This document shows positions 35,694 through 46,696 of a DNA stretch of 64,000 nt, in pieces. The stretch covers positions 57,250,758 to 57,314,757 of the forward strand of contig OX485805.1 in NCBI GenBank assembly GCA_950295325.1, given 5' to 3'. The translations under genes were made by a program, and so were the position numbers. The stretch comes from Polytrichum commune (Eukaryota > Streptophyta > Polytrichopsida > Polytrichales > Polytrichaceae). The stretch's first letter is position 1. Each line of letters starts with the position of its first letter. The notes under the pieces were generated by a model that searched no databases, had not been told where the DNA came from, and saw only the letters and a program-made list of their open reading frames with translations.

Positions 35694-36175
35694 CGGCCAC
35701 TTTACACTATACCATTTTTATGGTACTTACGGAATTTGCAAAGGGCCTAGACTATGTAGATGCCTAGAGGTCTCAAAGTGTCACATCTACTCAATATGAT
35801 ACTATTCGTCAACATAAGTAGCCATCTAAAGTGAACATATTTATATTATGACATTTAGCGTAGCACATTGGAATGTTTGAGGTGATAAGTCTGCACTTTA
35901 TTATGCAAGAGAAAGATATTTTCTTTGCATACTAGTGCCAAGTGTCAATTGTGTACACTTTGGTCATATTGCAGGCCATTGTGTAACATATGCATACACC
36001 TAAGAACATTGTTGAACTTACTCGTGTTGCCAAGATATTTGTATGCACATTTGAGCGCCAAATATCATGAGGTGACACTAACGGTGAAGTTGTCGATCAT
36101 TATTGTAACATAGCATATGCCTCAAATTAGGGTAAGTGACACTATTATGCACTATCATAAACAATGTAGACCTCG
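35694..36175 (+). mobile_element. MITE family B
   Basis: Begins with a CGGCCACTTTACACTATACC terminus followed by TTTTTATGGTACTTACGG. The interior aligns with 51351-51895 (GAAGGGCCTA-like, GATGCCTAGAGGTCTCAAAG, CATTGTGTAACATATGCATA, GAGGTGACACTAACGGTGAA, GGGTAAGTGACACTATTA). It ends ...CATAAACAATGTAGACC. Confidence 0.7.
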
Positions 36176-36974
36176 AGGGCCTTAACCGATGATATACACA
36201 TTACGTGATTGGTCTAGAAGTCGAAGACTATCCAAGTTCGCTTTACACTAGACCTTGAAGGCCTTAGGGACAAAATAAATTTGATGTCGTACATGGCACC
36301 AATTGGATGATGTTTTATGGCCTACTAGATACGGTGTTAGGCCTATAAAAAAAAAGGCAAGTCTAATGTAAAATTATATTGTTTATAAGTATTATTGTGG
36401 CCCACTATAAACTTGTCATACCACAATAATTTTGTCAGTGTAACTTGTCTTAATCCACACCATTCTTGATTCCACAATATTATGTGTTCAAAATTAGGAA
36501 TGTGGGATCAATGTTTTCTACACAAACATGAAATATTGTGGAGTGAAAATATAATATCAAATCTATAATGTTATTGCAAATTTTTATGGATTTTAAATTT
36601 GAAAAAAAAACATTATTGATTTACAAGCCACCCTAATTTTCAACCCACACATAAAATACGGTGGGCCATGATATTTTCTACCTACGCAAATTTTCAACCC
36701 TTAGTACTAGGTGTAAACGGTGCAGTGCCCATGGCAAACATTATGATTGTCATTGGCACCTTAAAATAGTACATTTCCCTCATGGGGTCGCGGACTTCCT
36801 AAGATATTGGATTGTTCATAAATATGTTGCATATCCTCAACATGGTCCACTTTCACTTTACAGTGTGCTCAAAGGGCCCCTCAGTTGCAAGATTGGGTGT
36901 TTATTTCTCATGATACAACCTTGGATGATTCTTATTTCATGGTCAAGGCTTTTGGTCTGTGTGTAGAGAGGCCC
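36176..36974. mobile_element. Highly diverged family A-like pieces
   Basis: The right end GTGTGTAGAGAGGCCC (to 36974), with CATGGTCCACTTTCACTTTA near 36841 and ACAACCTTGGATG near 36914, mirrors the element at 35066-35347 and its left neighbourhood. The left part has 'GAGGGCCTTAACCGATG'. Borders are unsure. Confidence 0.45.
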
Positions 36975-39900
36975 TCATGATGGGTTTACATTGTGGTATG
37001 GGTCAACCTCCCCTCCCACCCCCCCCCTCCTCTTTATCTTTGAAAAGTAGTAGGTTTGGCTACATGCTAAGTTTAGAAGCAATCAAGGTGGCAAGCATAG
37101 GATTTTTTGTGGAGTTTAGGGTGGCTACAGTTAGATGAATTAAAGGGAGTATTTGGTGAATGCACATAACCTATGTATCAATTTGGGTACGTGGTGACTT
37201 CTAATTGTACATGAAAGAAATCCAAGGCTACATGTGTGCTCTGATAAGGTGAACAATGGCCCCATGTATAAAATAATAAGTGGCCCTAGATCTATATTCA
37301 CAATCTACAAGTGGCCACACACACCACAAACTAAGGGGGAAGTTGGCTACGTATTGAAAGTGGCTACAAAAACAAAATTAAATACAAATAAAATTGCAGT
37401 AGCCCCTTAAACCTCTTGAGGTTTCCAAGCTCAACTAGCTTGCAAATGTACGAGAGGATCAACATGGACATATCATACATTTCAAACGCTTAGCAACATC
37501 TTAGGCCAACTAGTGTTGCACCAACTCTCTTAATAGCAATGTGCACTTAAATTGCACCAATTTGCACACATAGAAGATGATCAACATAGAAACATCCTGC
37601 ACTTGAAGTACCTAATGCATTTCTACACTCAAAAACATAGGACCAACCCACTTAAACAATAGCGCATCCAAAATGAACAACATTGCTTAAAAACCCACTC
37701 ATACAATCACACATACAAGTACAAATAGGTAGGTTGGCGCCTTCAAGCACCACCAATGTGTTCCACTCCGAAACTCGAAATTTGGTGCCCAATTTTCTTA
37801 AAACTCCACTACAATCACAAGGTGGCGCCACTAATTGCCACTACATGAATGAAGAGGCTACAAGGTACAAGTTGAAAGAGCAAGAGGGTGGCGACCATAG
37901 GGGTGGAGAATGGATGAGAAAGCAACAACTCCACTCAGCCCACCCAACTAAACCCTAGGCGACACGAGCCCTTGGATGGGAGGACAAACTCCATCTATAG
38001 CTCACAGTGGGGCTCATTTGGCTACTCTCAATAACGAAGCTCAGAGGCGGGTCTTAATTTTTAGGCAACTCCATTCCACCCATGTGAAGCTAGTTGGCGC
38101 CACCTCCTACCCACAAAGAGTAGAGGTGGTACCTTCAATGGCAAAAATATAATTTTTTTAAAGATGTCTGTGTAAATCGATTACTTCATTGTAGCAAAGT
38201 GGGTACTAGTAATTGGAAACAAAAGGGTTGGTCCAAGTCCAAGGAACTTGGGCTCCAAAACATCCCTTGAATGGACCTTACTTTCAAACTCAATATATGA
38301 ACCCATGCTTAAAGAATGGTTCCTCAAACTTTAAGGAGAGCATTTTCTTGAGTGGGGACTGCTGTGATTTGATAGGAAAGTGATGCCACATTGGTGCCAC
38401 CTCATTTTTTTCATACATTGGACCCAAACACAAGTGTAGACTCCTTGGGTCAAATGTTGTGCTCATGACCAACATGATCATTCGATTTTAGAGTTTCTTT
38501 GGTCTTGGACCTTGGTGTAAATCCACCCTAAGTATATAGGTCAGCTCTTGAATGTAGTTTCTATATGCCATGGACATGAATTTTTGATACATTGCTAGAA
38601 GTTGGTGTTTGTATATAGTAACATGTACATGTAAAATGGATCGACCACAATATTGGAAATCTCCAAAACTCATCACAAAAACACAAGGATAGAGTTTGCT
38701 TCATCTGGCAGGCCATCATTTTTGGATCTTTGGTGTTAAGTATTTGACCCAACAATTTTGGCCCAAATATTTAGATTAAATTTTACACAATGAAATTGCC
38801 AAATTCTTCCATATTGATGTCTCCCAATGAGGATGAAGTACTAAAATCTCTCTCTCTCTCAAGGTGCATTCCTTGCTTGCCACATCACATATCATTTGCT
38901 ACTTAAGGCTCCTTTTATACTATTAGTCATTTTGCAAGTATGTGTTTTCTTTTTAATATGTAAAATGACCTCACGATTATGACTCATGGCTACATAAGGT
39001 ACATGGGTCTCAAATGGTTACTTTTTCCGACTAGCCCACTATCTATCACTTGCTGCATATCCATGGATATGTAGCAAGTGATTAGTAAGATATCATTGCT
39101 AAATTGGTGTCATTGCCACTTTCCTTACAGGTTCAAGAACTTATGTATTTCTTAAACATTATGAATGTGAAGATTTGTGTGTTCATTAATCAATCATATA
39201 TGTCCTTCCATTACTTTGACTTTTGAATCTAAAACAAAGATCATATTTTGAGCGTGCAATGCTTTCTCTTTTAAACACAAGTATTTTTTAATATTCATTT
39301 TTGGAGACACAAAAAACCACACAACACTCAAGTACAAGCGTCTGATCAAGATAAGTAACCAAATTAGACACGCATGCCTTACATAAACAAGTCCAATAAC
39401 ATATTGCTCTTAAACCTTCCAATATTTGCTTGTTTTCAAGTAAGATTGGTTTCTTACTTCAATTTCTTATTTGGCAAGACATGCCAAAGAATTTCACATT
39501 ATTCTTATTTGATCCAAAATATATTTATTCACAAATGTTGGGTCCATAACAACCTAGCATGCATATGAGTAACATTATGGTATAGCTTTGGACCATCACC
39601 AAAGTAGACCACATACAAAGAAACTCTTCATTTATGCTTTGCTTCCTCAAGATGCACAACATATATCACATGGTCTTTGCCAATACTTCTCTTCCACTAT
39701 ATGCTTATTAAAATTTACTCCTTTCTTGATTATGAAACTATATAGTGGAAAAGAACAAATGGTAGACCATACAATTCATGTATTGATGTTAGTGTATTTC
39801 AATTTTATTTTTTCTTGTGTAGCTTTGAAAGGGTGAATGTGAGGGGTGAATGTTCACAACACCTATTGAGGGGGAGGGCATACCACAACAACTCAGGGGG

Positions 39901-40886
39901 ATCACACCCCCTTACATTTTGTAACCACGTACGATAATGGGGTATTTAATGGGGGGATATTTATGCACATCTCAATATTTTTATCCCTCCCTATTTGTAG
40001 ATATAAAACTACTTTGACGTACTTTTTAGCACCCTATATCTATTTGTCATTGTTTATAGAGGCTGTTTTTGACAACGTTTCTTTTATAAATCTTATAAGT
40101 ACCAAATAATGGACATAATACTATAGCATTGCAAAATCAACTATGTGAGCAACAAATGTTCCATACCATCCATCTTGTCATTCAATCGGTTTCAATTAGT
40201 TATACCAATGCTAAACCATTCAAAGTCTCATTCAAAACACAACCAATAGCACTTGAATACTAGTCTAAAGGTTACCAATAAACATGTAGATAACAAAATG
40301 TACAAGCTAGCATAGACAAGTTGTAAACGTGGATAAAACAAAACAAGAATTACAATCAATTGTCACAAGACATGAAATTTTGCACAACTATATACTTCAA
40401 GAAAAAAATATAGTACCTTGAAAGTTAACTCATTATCTTCATACATTTGAAAAGTTGAATACATGCTTATTACTTCAACCATCCAATGCTCATTTATAAA
40501 TGACATCTTTGAATGAAGCAAGAGAATTTCATAGATTAAATAACACCTACTAACTTAGAAAACATTTTCTACAACAATCATTCATAATTTGTACACTAGA
40601 CAAAAAAAAAAAGTTATTTTGTGGTATGAGTATGAGGTCACAACGAATATCCTACATCGCTATCAATTTCATGTAGATTTTTCAACAAACTCATTCAAGG
40701 AGTTCTCATCAACCGGATCAAGCTCAATGACAACCTTCTCTACATCAAATGACATAGTCACTGTGCAAATTATGCTATCTTCATCAATCCAAATAAAATC
40801 CGAGTGGTCATATTTGAATTTGAAGTGTCCATGAATTTTTCTAAAATAATTAAGAAAGACCATAAAACCGATTCCGACAATACTTG
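36975..40886. other. Intergenic without recognised gene
   Basis: Contains three isolated TTGGCGCC or GGTGGCGCC octamers (about 37734, 37822, 38096), a palindrome at 39045-39082 and (CT)n near 38850-38862. Frames reach 91 codons but none is recognisable. Confidence 0.45.
39045..39082. repeat. Near-perfect 38-bp palindrome
   Basis: The arms ATCACTTGCTGCATATCC and GGATATGTAGCAAGTGAT differ at one position and are separated by two bases. No coding context. Confidence 0.85.
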
Positions 40887-40897
40887 TTTGTTTACCT

Positions 40898-40982
40898 ACC
40901 AGGGCATCGGGTCATTGACATTACGAACGGACACTTTATTCACGCCGGCCCCTTGCTAAAAAGGGACCGGAGTTTCTATCAA
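40898..40982 (+). mobile_element. 85-bp 3'-end-only insertion of SINE family Y
   Basis: Carries GGGTCATTGACATTACGAAC, then ACACTTTATTCACGCCGGCC and ...GGGACCGGAGTTTC with a single TATC. It is almost identical to the last part of 3121-3504. A perfect 11-bp direct repeat, TTTGTTTACCT, lies at 40887-40897 and 40983-40993. Confidence 0.9.
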
Positions 40983-40993
40983 TTTGTTTACCT

Positions 40994-42129
40994 TTGTTCA
41001 CCTCCCATTTGAAACGGTCAATAAGATGCTTGCAACTTCCCCGCCTTGTATTTACCTTTTATCTCATTTTCATAACTCGTCATATACACCACGTGCCCCG
41101 GTCAACTCCATTGAGAACACATGTAGGTTGCGAATTTTTGAAAGGTCTTGCCCTAGTCCTCTTAACAACTGATTTAACTGTAAATAGAATAATTGTCGTA
41201 CTTCTCTACATAAAATACACTCCACAATTTATCATAAGACCCAACAACATTCTCTCTGTAGAAGATGAAGCATTGATGTAATCATCAACATCTCGTCTTT
41301 CTACGTTCACATCTAGGTCTTGTAACTCTTCATCTTTCTACATTACACATTCATGAAGGCGCCTGAAATCAATAGCATGTCGTCGAAAAACGGGCAGTGG
41401 AAGGGGAAAATCAAAGAGTTGGAGTTTGAAATCGACTTTTACCGCACTAGAGCATAGCAAGCCGAATATTCGGCGCTCATGAAACACCTTGTGTGAATGC
41501 TATGGAGCAAAAAAGAAAACTTCAAAAAATATGTTTTACCTACTGCCTTTGTGCCACACTTCACAAACGCAAGACCTCCTACCCGAACGCTTCACCGCCT
41601 TCGCGCCTCAAATCCTAAGCAATCCCAAGGGCCATTGAGAAGTTAAAACATTCCTTCCCCCAAAAAAATCCACAACATTTCCCTCCATACTAACGCTTTT
41701 CGTTCAAATTTGGACATAATTTAAACAATATTCATCCAAGTAGTCAAACCCATAATTATTCTATTGATCCTACTACATACATTTGAGGGGATCCAATATC
41801 TATGACCCTTTTTTTTCTACTGATTACTAAAATGGAGGAATTATTCACCACCCTATTTTACATATAATCATGTAGGGGACATATTTCCAATGCTATGGTA
41901 TATCTAACGAATTTATAAATTTTATCTCAACGAATTAAATTGACCCTATGTTTTATCTCACGTGGTTTCTAAAATTCCAATAGTCACCTCCCCGAGCACA
42001 ACAATCATGCGAGACATCAAGACGATATCAAAAATATTGATCTTTTAGAATAAGGGATTGCAGTGGCCTTAATAAAGATACATGCTAATATCAAATTGAT
42101 GGTCCAATTGGAATAAATAAAGAATTGAG
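40994..42129. other. Intergenic, nothing recognised
   Basis: Overlapping plus frames of 62 and 95 codons at 40984-41281 start within or next to the SINE scar and have no family motif. Confidence 0.4.
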
Positions 42130-43260
42130 ACTACCTACATGACACTAAGGTTGATGTGCCTAATTTGGTTACTTCTCTCTTAATCAACCACCTAATTTTG
42201 AGTGGTATGTGGTTAGGCATGGCTCCGAGAACGAATACCAAAAGGATATGTGTTTAAAAGAGACAAGTGTATAAAACCGTTATAGACTGAATAGTCAACA
42301 TAATTGTGGGGGGACCTATATAACCACATTCTGGTGCCCTACTAGATTGCGGAGGGCCATGGAAATGGGCCGCTAGACTTCCATGTGCCCACTAAAGCAC
42401 TTAAAAACCTACAAATGCCTACCACCAAAGGATTGAATACCGGTTTAAGGAGGAGGATGTTTTAACATGGAAAAAGAGATTAGGGCCACTTCACACATGA
42501 GACTGGGAGCCCTTTGACCATTGCACTTCACGCACTCTCATTGGTGGAAAAGGTGGAGCCAGTCCAAGTTTGCTTCATACTACGCTTGAGGGACCAACAT
42601 AGTAAGTGAATGCAAGATGGATGTAAGGTCCACATGGATTCCTACACGGCATCAAATGGATCATGTTTCATGGCCACTTGGACTATTTTCAAAAACCACC
42701 TTTTGGAGGTAGGCCTAACATAAAACCGGGAGACCATGGCACTCTGAATGCTCACAACCGTTGATTTATTTGATTTTATCATGTGTGAGGACCCCCATGA
42801 ATAGAAATTCATCGAAATAGCATTTGGTTGAGGGCTTGGTCACATATGGCTTCACACTACACTTGAGGATCCCTGACCACGCTACATGAATTCGGAGGTG
42901 TGTTGGGACGGCCTTTGGACACTTTCTTTTGGGCTCTCACAATTTCATGGTCATGGCTCTTGGCTCCTATGTGAAGTGGCCCTTTGTAGCCAGTTGACAC
43001 ATACGAACTCGACCTCACCAAATCCCATCTACATTTGGGGCGAGTCTGTCCCTTATTCCCACTAGAATCCAGTGGGCATGAAAACTCACCCTCAATGAGC
43101 ACGAGAATCTTCAGCTTGATAACGAATGAGATATTATGAGGAAAGTGGCTATGGCATCCATTTAAGATTCGCTAAGCATCTTGTACTAATCATGTGTTTC
43201 ATATCCTAGGAGAAGTGGGCTAGTCGGGAAAAGTAACCATTTAAGACCCACCTACCTTGC
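42130..43260 (+). repeat. Decayed dispersed repeat 'R1', copy 2, carrying a MITE
   Basis: Matches 10430-11600 in order, but is split by about 740 bp that includes the family A MITE at 42483-42982. A block ending GGGCTAGTCGGGAAAAGTAACC also occurs, inverted, near 39010-39036 and 18050-18080, so it may be the terminus of a separate element. Confidence 0.55.
42483..42982. mobile_element. MITE-like element, family A
   Basis: 500 bp, from GGGCCACTTCACACATGAGA (preceded by TTA) to TATGTGAAGTGGCCC. Collinear with 23543-24046. Shared internal marks: CAAGATGGATGTAA, GGAGGTAGGCC-like centre, GGTGTGTTGGGACGGCC, ACTTTCTTTTGGGCTCTC. Confidence 0.82.
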
Positions 43261-43506
43261 ATTATGAAATCATCAAAGATACCAAACCTATGGAAAGGTA
43301 AACAAACATTTGAAGGTTTCAATTTAAAATTAGGTTAGAGAGGGGACCTCAGACATAGTATTTTTGGTTTGTGTTATTGGGGATTCTTTTCTCCTCATTT
43401 GGGCCCCTTCCATAGGGGCTTTCGAAAATTGAATCATTGACCTGAGCTAAAGTGTCATATTTAGTGTCCGCCAGATTTCCTACCTCCCACCTAATTATGA
43501 AACCAA

Positions 43507-43530
43507 GTAGGTAGGTAGGTAGGTAGGTAG
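43507..43530. repeat. (AGGT)n microsatellite
   Basis: Six GTAG/AGGT units just upstream of the open frame at 43568. Confidence 0.9.
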
Positions 43531-43567
43531 CAAGAGAGTGGTCGGTAGGAAACGACCTCCTTAGAAA

Positions 43568-43768
43568 ATGGCCTCTCCGCCTTCCTCCCTTCAAGGCCAC
43601 CGAACCCTTGCTCAGTCTTTCTTGCTTTCTTCTCTTTTTTTGTCTGTCATTGGGATACTTCTCGTCGCTCCGAACTCATCCTCCCTCGCTTTTGCATCTC
43701 TCCAGAACGGAAACGAGGCTTTTCAAAACACACAGGAAAAGAATTCCGCAATTTTACCAAGTTTTTAG
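43568..43768 (+). CDS. Possible 66-aa secreted or membrane-anchored small protein
   Basis: The frame reads MASPPSSLQGHRTLAQ and then a hydrophobic segment (residues about 18-34, FLLSSLFLSVIGILLVA), followed by a polar tail ending in SAILPSF. This layout fits a signal peptide or an N-terminal membrane anchor. One stop codon later the same frame stays open for another short coding-like stretch (SFLERAESKLAGFSVM), so the true protein may be longer if the stop is an error or the gene is damaged. It lies at the start of a repeat-free, less AT-rich island leading to the SAUR gene. The base composition around it is 5'-leader-like; it could equally be an upstream ORF or the first exon of another gene. 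Confidence 0.35.
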   Translation: MASPPSSLQGHRTLAQSFLLSSLFLSVIGILLVAPNSSSLAFASLQNGNEAFQNTQEKNSAILPSF

Positions 43769-44365
43769 AGCTTTCTTGAACGTGCAGAGAGCAAGCTAGC
43801 AGGCTTCTCCGTGATGTGACGGTTGTTGGATCTTGTTATCGTCTCCAGGAGCGTCTCTGGTTGAGATTCTCTCTATAGAGAAGAGGTTTGTGACGTTCTA
43901 CAAACTTGTTCGATTTTTTTCTGTTTTGTTTTGTTTTCCCGTTCTTTAATGAGGTAGGAGAGTTTTCTTGAGCGGGGAAAGTGTAATCGTATGTAGTGTT
44001 CGTTTTTTGCGGTCATAGTGATTAAGAAGCGGTGTTTGTATGAGAGCAAGTGATTTTCAAGCAGGTTGGCGTGTCGTTTGAGATTAAAATTCTTGCAGTC
44101 GACTTCGGTCGGTCCGTGGCGGTGTTAAGCGCGTAGGAAATCGTCCAATAGTCGCTTGGCACATTCTTAAGTGCTATTTTGTTTATGTTTTTAATTTTTA
44201 TCCTGTTGCGAAGATATATTGTAGTGGGAAATTTTAGTCTTCTTGATTTTTTTTTTCAAACACGTACTTATCACTGAGTCGTGTCCGTGACGGCCTGGAG
44301 AGAGATAATAATAGATCTGCGTAGAATTCGATCTCATGTCTCATTGTAAGCCCTGCTCCATATTA
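43769..44365. other. Unique, T-rich island sequence upstream of SAUR gene 1
   Basis: No dispersed repeat seen. Long T-rich runs (43912-43940, 44245-44256) resemble leader intron or promoter DNA. A TGTCTC auxin-response-type hexamer lies at 44337-44342, about 855 bases before the upstream ATG. Confidence 0.4.
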
Positions 44366-44710
44366 TTCTCTGATGATAACGATGCTTTGAAACTGTCAAA
44401 AGTATTTGTTATTAGTAGTAGAAGCTTATTTGTTCGTCCGGGTAATCTGCCTTGGAACGTACAATAGTTTTCATTGTAGTTCTTTCTCTTTTTTTTTCTT
44501 CTTTCATATCTTTGAACCATATGTTTTCGATCCGTTCCATCTTGTTCTCTGATGACAGCGAAGGTTTAAAAATTGTCAAAAATATCTGCTATTAGAGTGG
44601 GGATTTGTTTGTTCGTCTGGGTTAACAACCTGCCCTGGAACGCACGATCGTGCTTTCTCACCTTTTTCTTATTTCATAACTTTGTTTGATCCATAGGTTT
44701 TCCTATTCGC
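44366..44710. repeat. Two-unit degenerate tandem duplication (period about 179 bp)
   Basis: Unit 1 starts TTCTCTGATGATAACG at 44366 and unit 2 TTCTCTGATGACAGCG at 44545. Shared marks in order: CTGTCAAAA or TTGTCAAAA, TATTAG, TTTGTTCGTC, CTGGAACG or TTGGAACG, a T-rich run, and ATAGGTTTTC or ATGTTTTCGA. It lies 0.5-0.8 kb upstream of the SAUR start. Confidence 0.75.
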
Positions 44711-44946
44711 CAGCCGCCCCTCCACGCATCTGATGTGGTAGGTGTCGTGTACGGAAGATCAGGGGGATCCGACTCTGTATTTGAATCAAAGAAAAGAAAA
44801 GAAATAATTATTCAGTGTTGGAAGGCGTCGAAACTCATCGAGGGGTTAGGGGAGGCTTTTCCGCTTGTGTGTTTTGAGAGGCGATCACATCGTTTGCTAC
44901 TATTGTAAATACGCTTGAAGGGACCTTTCATGGTGACATAACCAGA

Positions 44947-44956
44947 ATATATAATA
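44947..44956 (+). promoter_or_regulatory. TATA-like sequence upstream of SAUR gene 1
   Basis: ATATATAATA, about 240 bases before the upstream ATG and in the right orientation. Several other AT-rich stretches exist, so the choice is uncertain. Confidence 0.3.
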
Positions 44957-45195
44957 GATTTTATCGTGTCGCATATGTCCTCCATGAATTCTCAGCATCA
45001 ACAACATATATTTATACGGAATATCGGGTTTCACGAACCTCGAATTCCACTCCTCCCTTTTGAACAATAACACTTGTCATCCCTCCCTCCATTTTGTACT
45101 ATATTCATTGAGTTATCATAGTTTCTTGACATTCTATTGCTCCCAATCCCCTGCCTACGGTAGTCTGGCAAAGTAGACTGCGGCTTCTTCTTGAA

Positions 45196-45732
45196 TTGTT
45201 TTTTGAAACAAGCAACATCATCATGAGGACGCACGGGATGCCCGAGAAGATGCATAGGGCCTTGCGGAAGCTCCAGCACAACATTATGAATGCCCAGGTT
45301 CTGAATTACCACAGTCTCCACCATCATCATCATCACGCAACTTCAACGAAAAGATCAGCAGGCGGATCTCAAAAGAACGAGAATAATTATTTTCAAGGCG
45401 GGGAGTCAATCAAGCAGTTCCTGGATAATTGTGAAGACGTCGCTCCGCACGATGTTCCTGAAGGCTTCTTGGTTGTGTATGTGGGCGAGGAGAGGCGCCG
45501 TTTTGTGATCAGTGCCGATATTTTGAGTCACTCTGTATTTCGGATGCTGCTGAACAAGTCGGCCGAGGAGTTTGGGTTCAAACATGAGGGAGGGTTGAAC
45601 ATTGCATGCGAAGTGGTGTTTTTTGAACACCTATTGTGGCTCATCGAGACGAATGATCCTTCACTCTCTAGCATGGAGATTGACGAACTTGTGGGCCATC
45701 ATGCCTACTCAGAGTACCCGCCATTTGACTGA
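45196..45732 (+). CDS. SAUR (small auxin-up RNA) family protein, gene 1
   Basis: Intact intronless frame of 178 codons. The C-terminal SAUR core (residues about 86-151) reads DVPEGFLVVYVGEERRRFVI, then the HSVFRMLLNKSAEEFGF segment, EGGLNIACEVVFFEHLLWL. SAUR proteins are small plant proteins, many auxin-induced, that promote cell expansion, best known for inhibiting PP2C.D phosphatases; this is family knowledge, not visible here. The N-terminal half is variable, with a six-His run (residues 42-47). In-frame ATGs at 45223 and 45238 (MPEKMHRALRKLQ) give products of 169 and 164 residues and may be the true starts, since SAUR N-termini usually begin close to such a basic helix. It faces SAUR gene 2; by hand count the two 66-residue cores share about 45 positions. 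Confidence 0.93.
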   Translation: MFFETSNIIMRTHGMPEKMHRALRKLQHNIMNAQVLNYHSLHHHHHHATSTKRSAGGSQKNENNYFQGGESIKQFLDNCEDVAPHDVPEGFLVVYVGEERRRFVISADILSHSVFRMLLNKSAEEFGFKHEGGLNIACEVVFFEHLLWLIETNDPSLSSMEIDELVGHHAYSEYPPFD

Positions 45733-46563
45733 TTTGACTCAAGCTGGCCGACCTTTTAAAGCAAATATTTGGCTATTGTATCTCACTTGTTCAAAGATAA
45801 TGATGAAATGTTCAAGCCATTCCATTATGTGAATTGGCCATATTAGTTGTGTTTTGTTGGGAAGATACGCCGACATTCTAGCTCTATTCGTGTATATAAG
45901 GCGGTTTGGCTTTTTTGTTTGTCATAGATGAAGTTCTTTGTTATTTGTTATTTTTCCTGTCATAGCATTTTGCGTGTGCAAGACATAGCACACACGATTC
46001 ATTCTGCATGCTGATCAGTCTCATTGCTCAAATGTTTGCCGTGTCAATCATTTTAAATGGACATGTTTCTGATCATCTGCAATTGACATGGATGTCATAA
46101 TATCATTTTGTTGAATTCCCCTAACTTTTCTTTTAAGTTCAGTGTGAGATTATGTTGTTGGCGGGACCTGGCATGGTTGAAGTTCTAACACGAAGTTGTA
46201 ACAGAAGAAAGTCCCCATTTCTATGATTCACTGTGCAGTTTTTCGCAGTTGCAGTAACTTTGGACCGCGGTTCACCCCTTTCTGGTGTACTTTCTTTTGA
46301 TGAGCACTTTCCGAGGCACATGTGTGTGCCTCTTTTTCAAAAGCCCTTAGACATCACTGCCTAAGGGCTGCTGGAACTTGTTGCTGGTTGGCCTTCTCTT
46401 TTTAAATGGTTTATTGTGATGATTTGGGTGGAGCTTGGGGTGATTGAATCTTCATTTTAAGTGCTCAGACCGAGAGGTACACTACTTATCTGATTTAGTG
46501 TGGCATGAAATAGATGTGCCATGTTCAGAGTGGTTTCTATGACTTGTCATGTAACAGGAAGTA
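45733..46563. other. 3' flank of SAUR gene 1
   Basis: Probable 3' untranslated region and terminator area: AT-rich, but with no perfect AATAAA seen close to the stop. A short inverted pair AGCCCTTAG/CTAAGGGCT lies near 46344-46371. No gene recognised. Confidence 0.4.
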
Positions 46564-46565
46564 TA

Positions 46566-46694
46566 GGGGAATGGTCACTGGTAGGGCATTTCCGGCTTGT
46601 AATTTGGGCGCCAATTGTGAGCGACGGGAGCTGCAAGCAAACCAAACGGGCCCCGAATTACAAGCCGAAATTGGCTGACCAACGAACATTCCCC
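46566..46694. mobile_element. 129-bp foldback MITE with TA flanks
   Basis: Ends GGGGAATG and CATTCCCC are bounded by TA at 46564-46565 and 46695-46696. Inside, CGGCTTGTAATTTGGG (left) and CCGAATTACAAGCCG (right) continue the inverted repeat, so almost the whole element folds on itself. TA flanks are typical of Tc1/mariner-derived MITEs; the terminal sequence is not one I know. Confidence 0.72.
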
Positions 46695-46696
46695 TA

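Noticed and set aside
37730-38110. Three TTGGCGCC or GGTGGCGCC octamers, as in LTR-retrotransposon primer sites
   Set aside because: No matching primer-binding continuation, no polypurine tract and no long terminal repeats around them.
45031-45336. Minus-strand frame starting MMMMMV
   Set aside because: It is the antisense shadow of the His-run codons of SAUR gene 1.
46343-46371. Hairpin AGCCCTTAG/CTAAGGGCT as a transcription terminator
   Set aside because: Plant Pol II genes do not use such terminators, and 9 bp with an 11-base loop is within chance expectation over this length.
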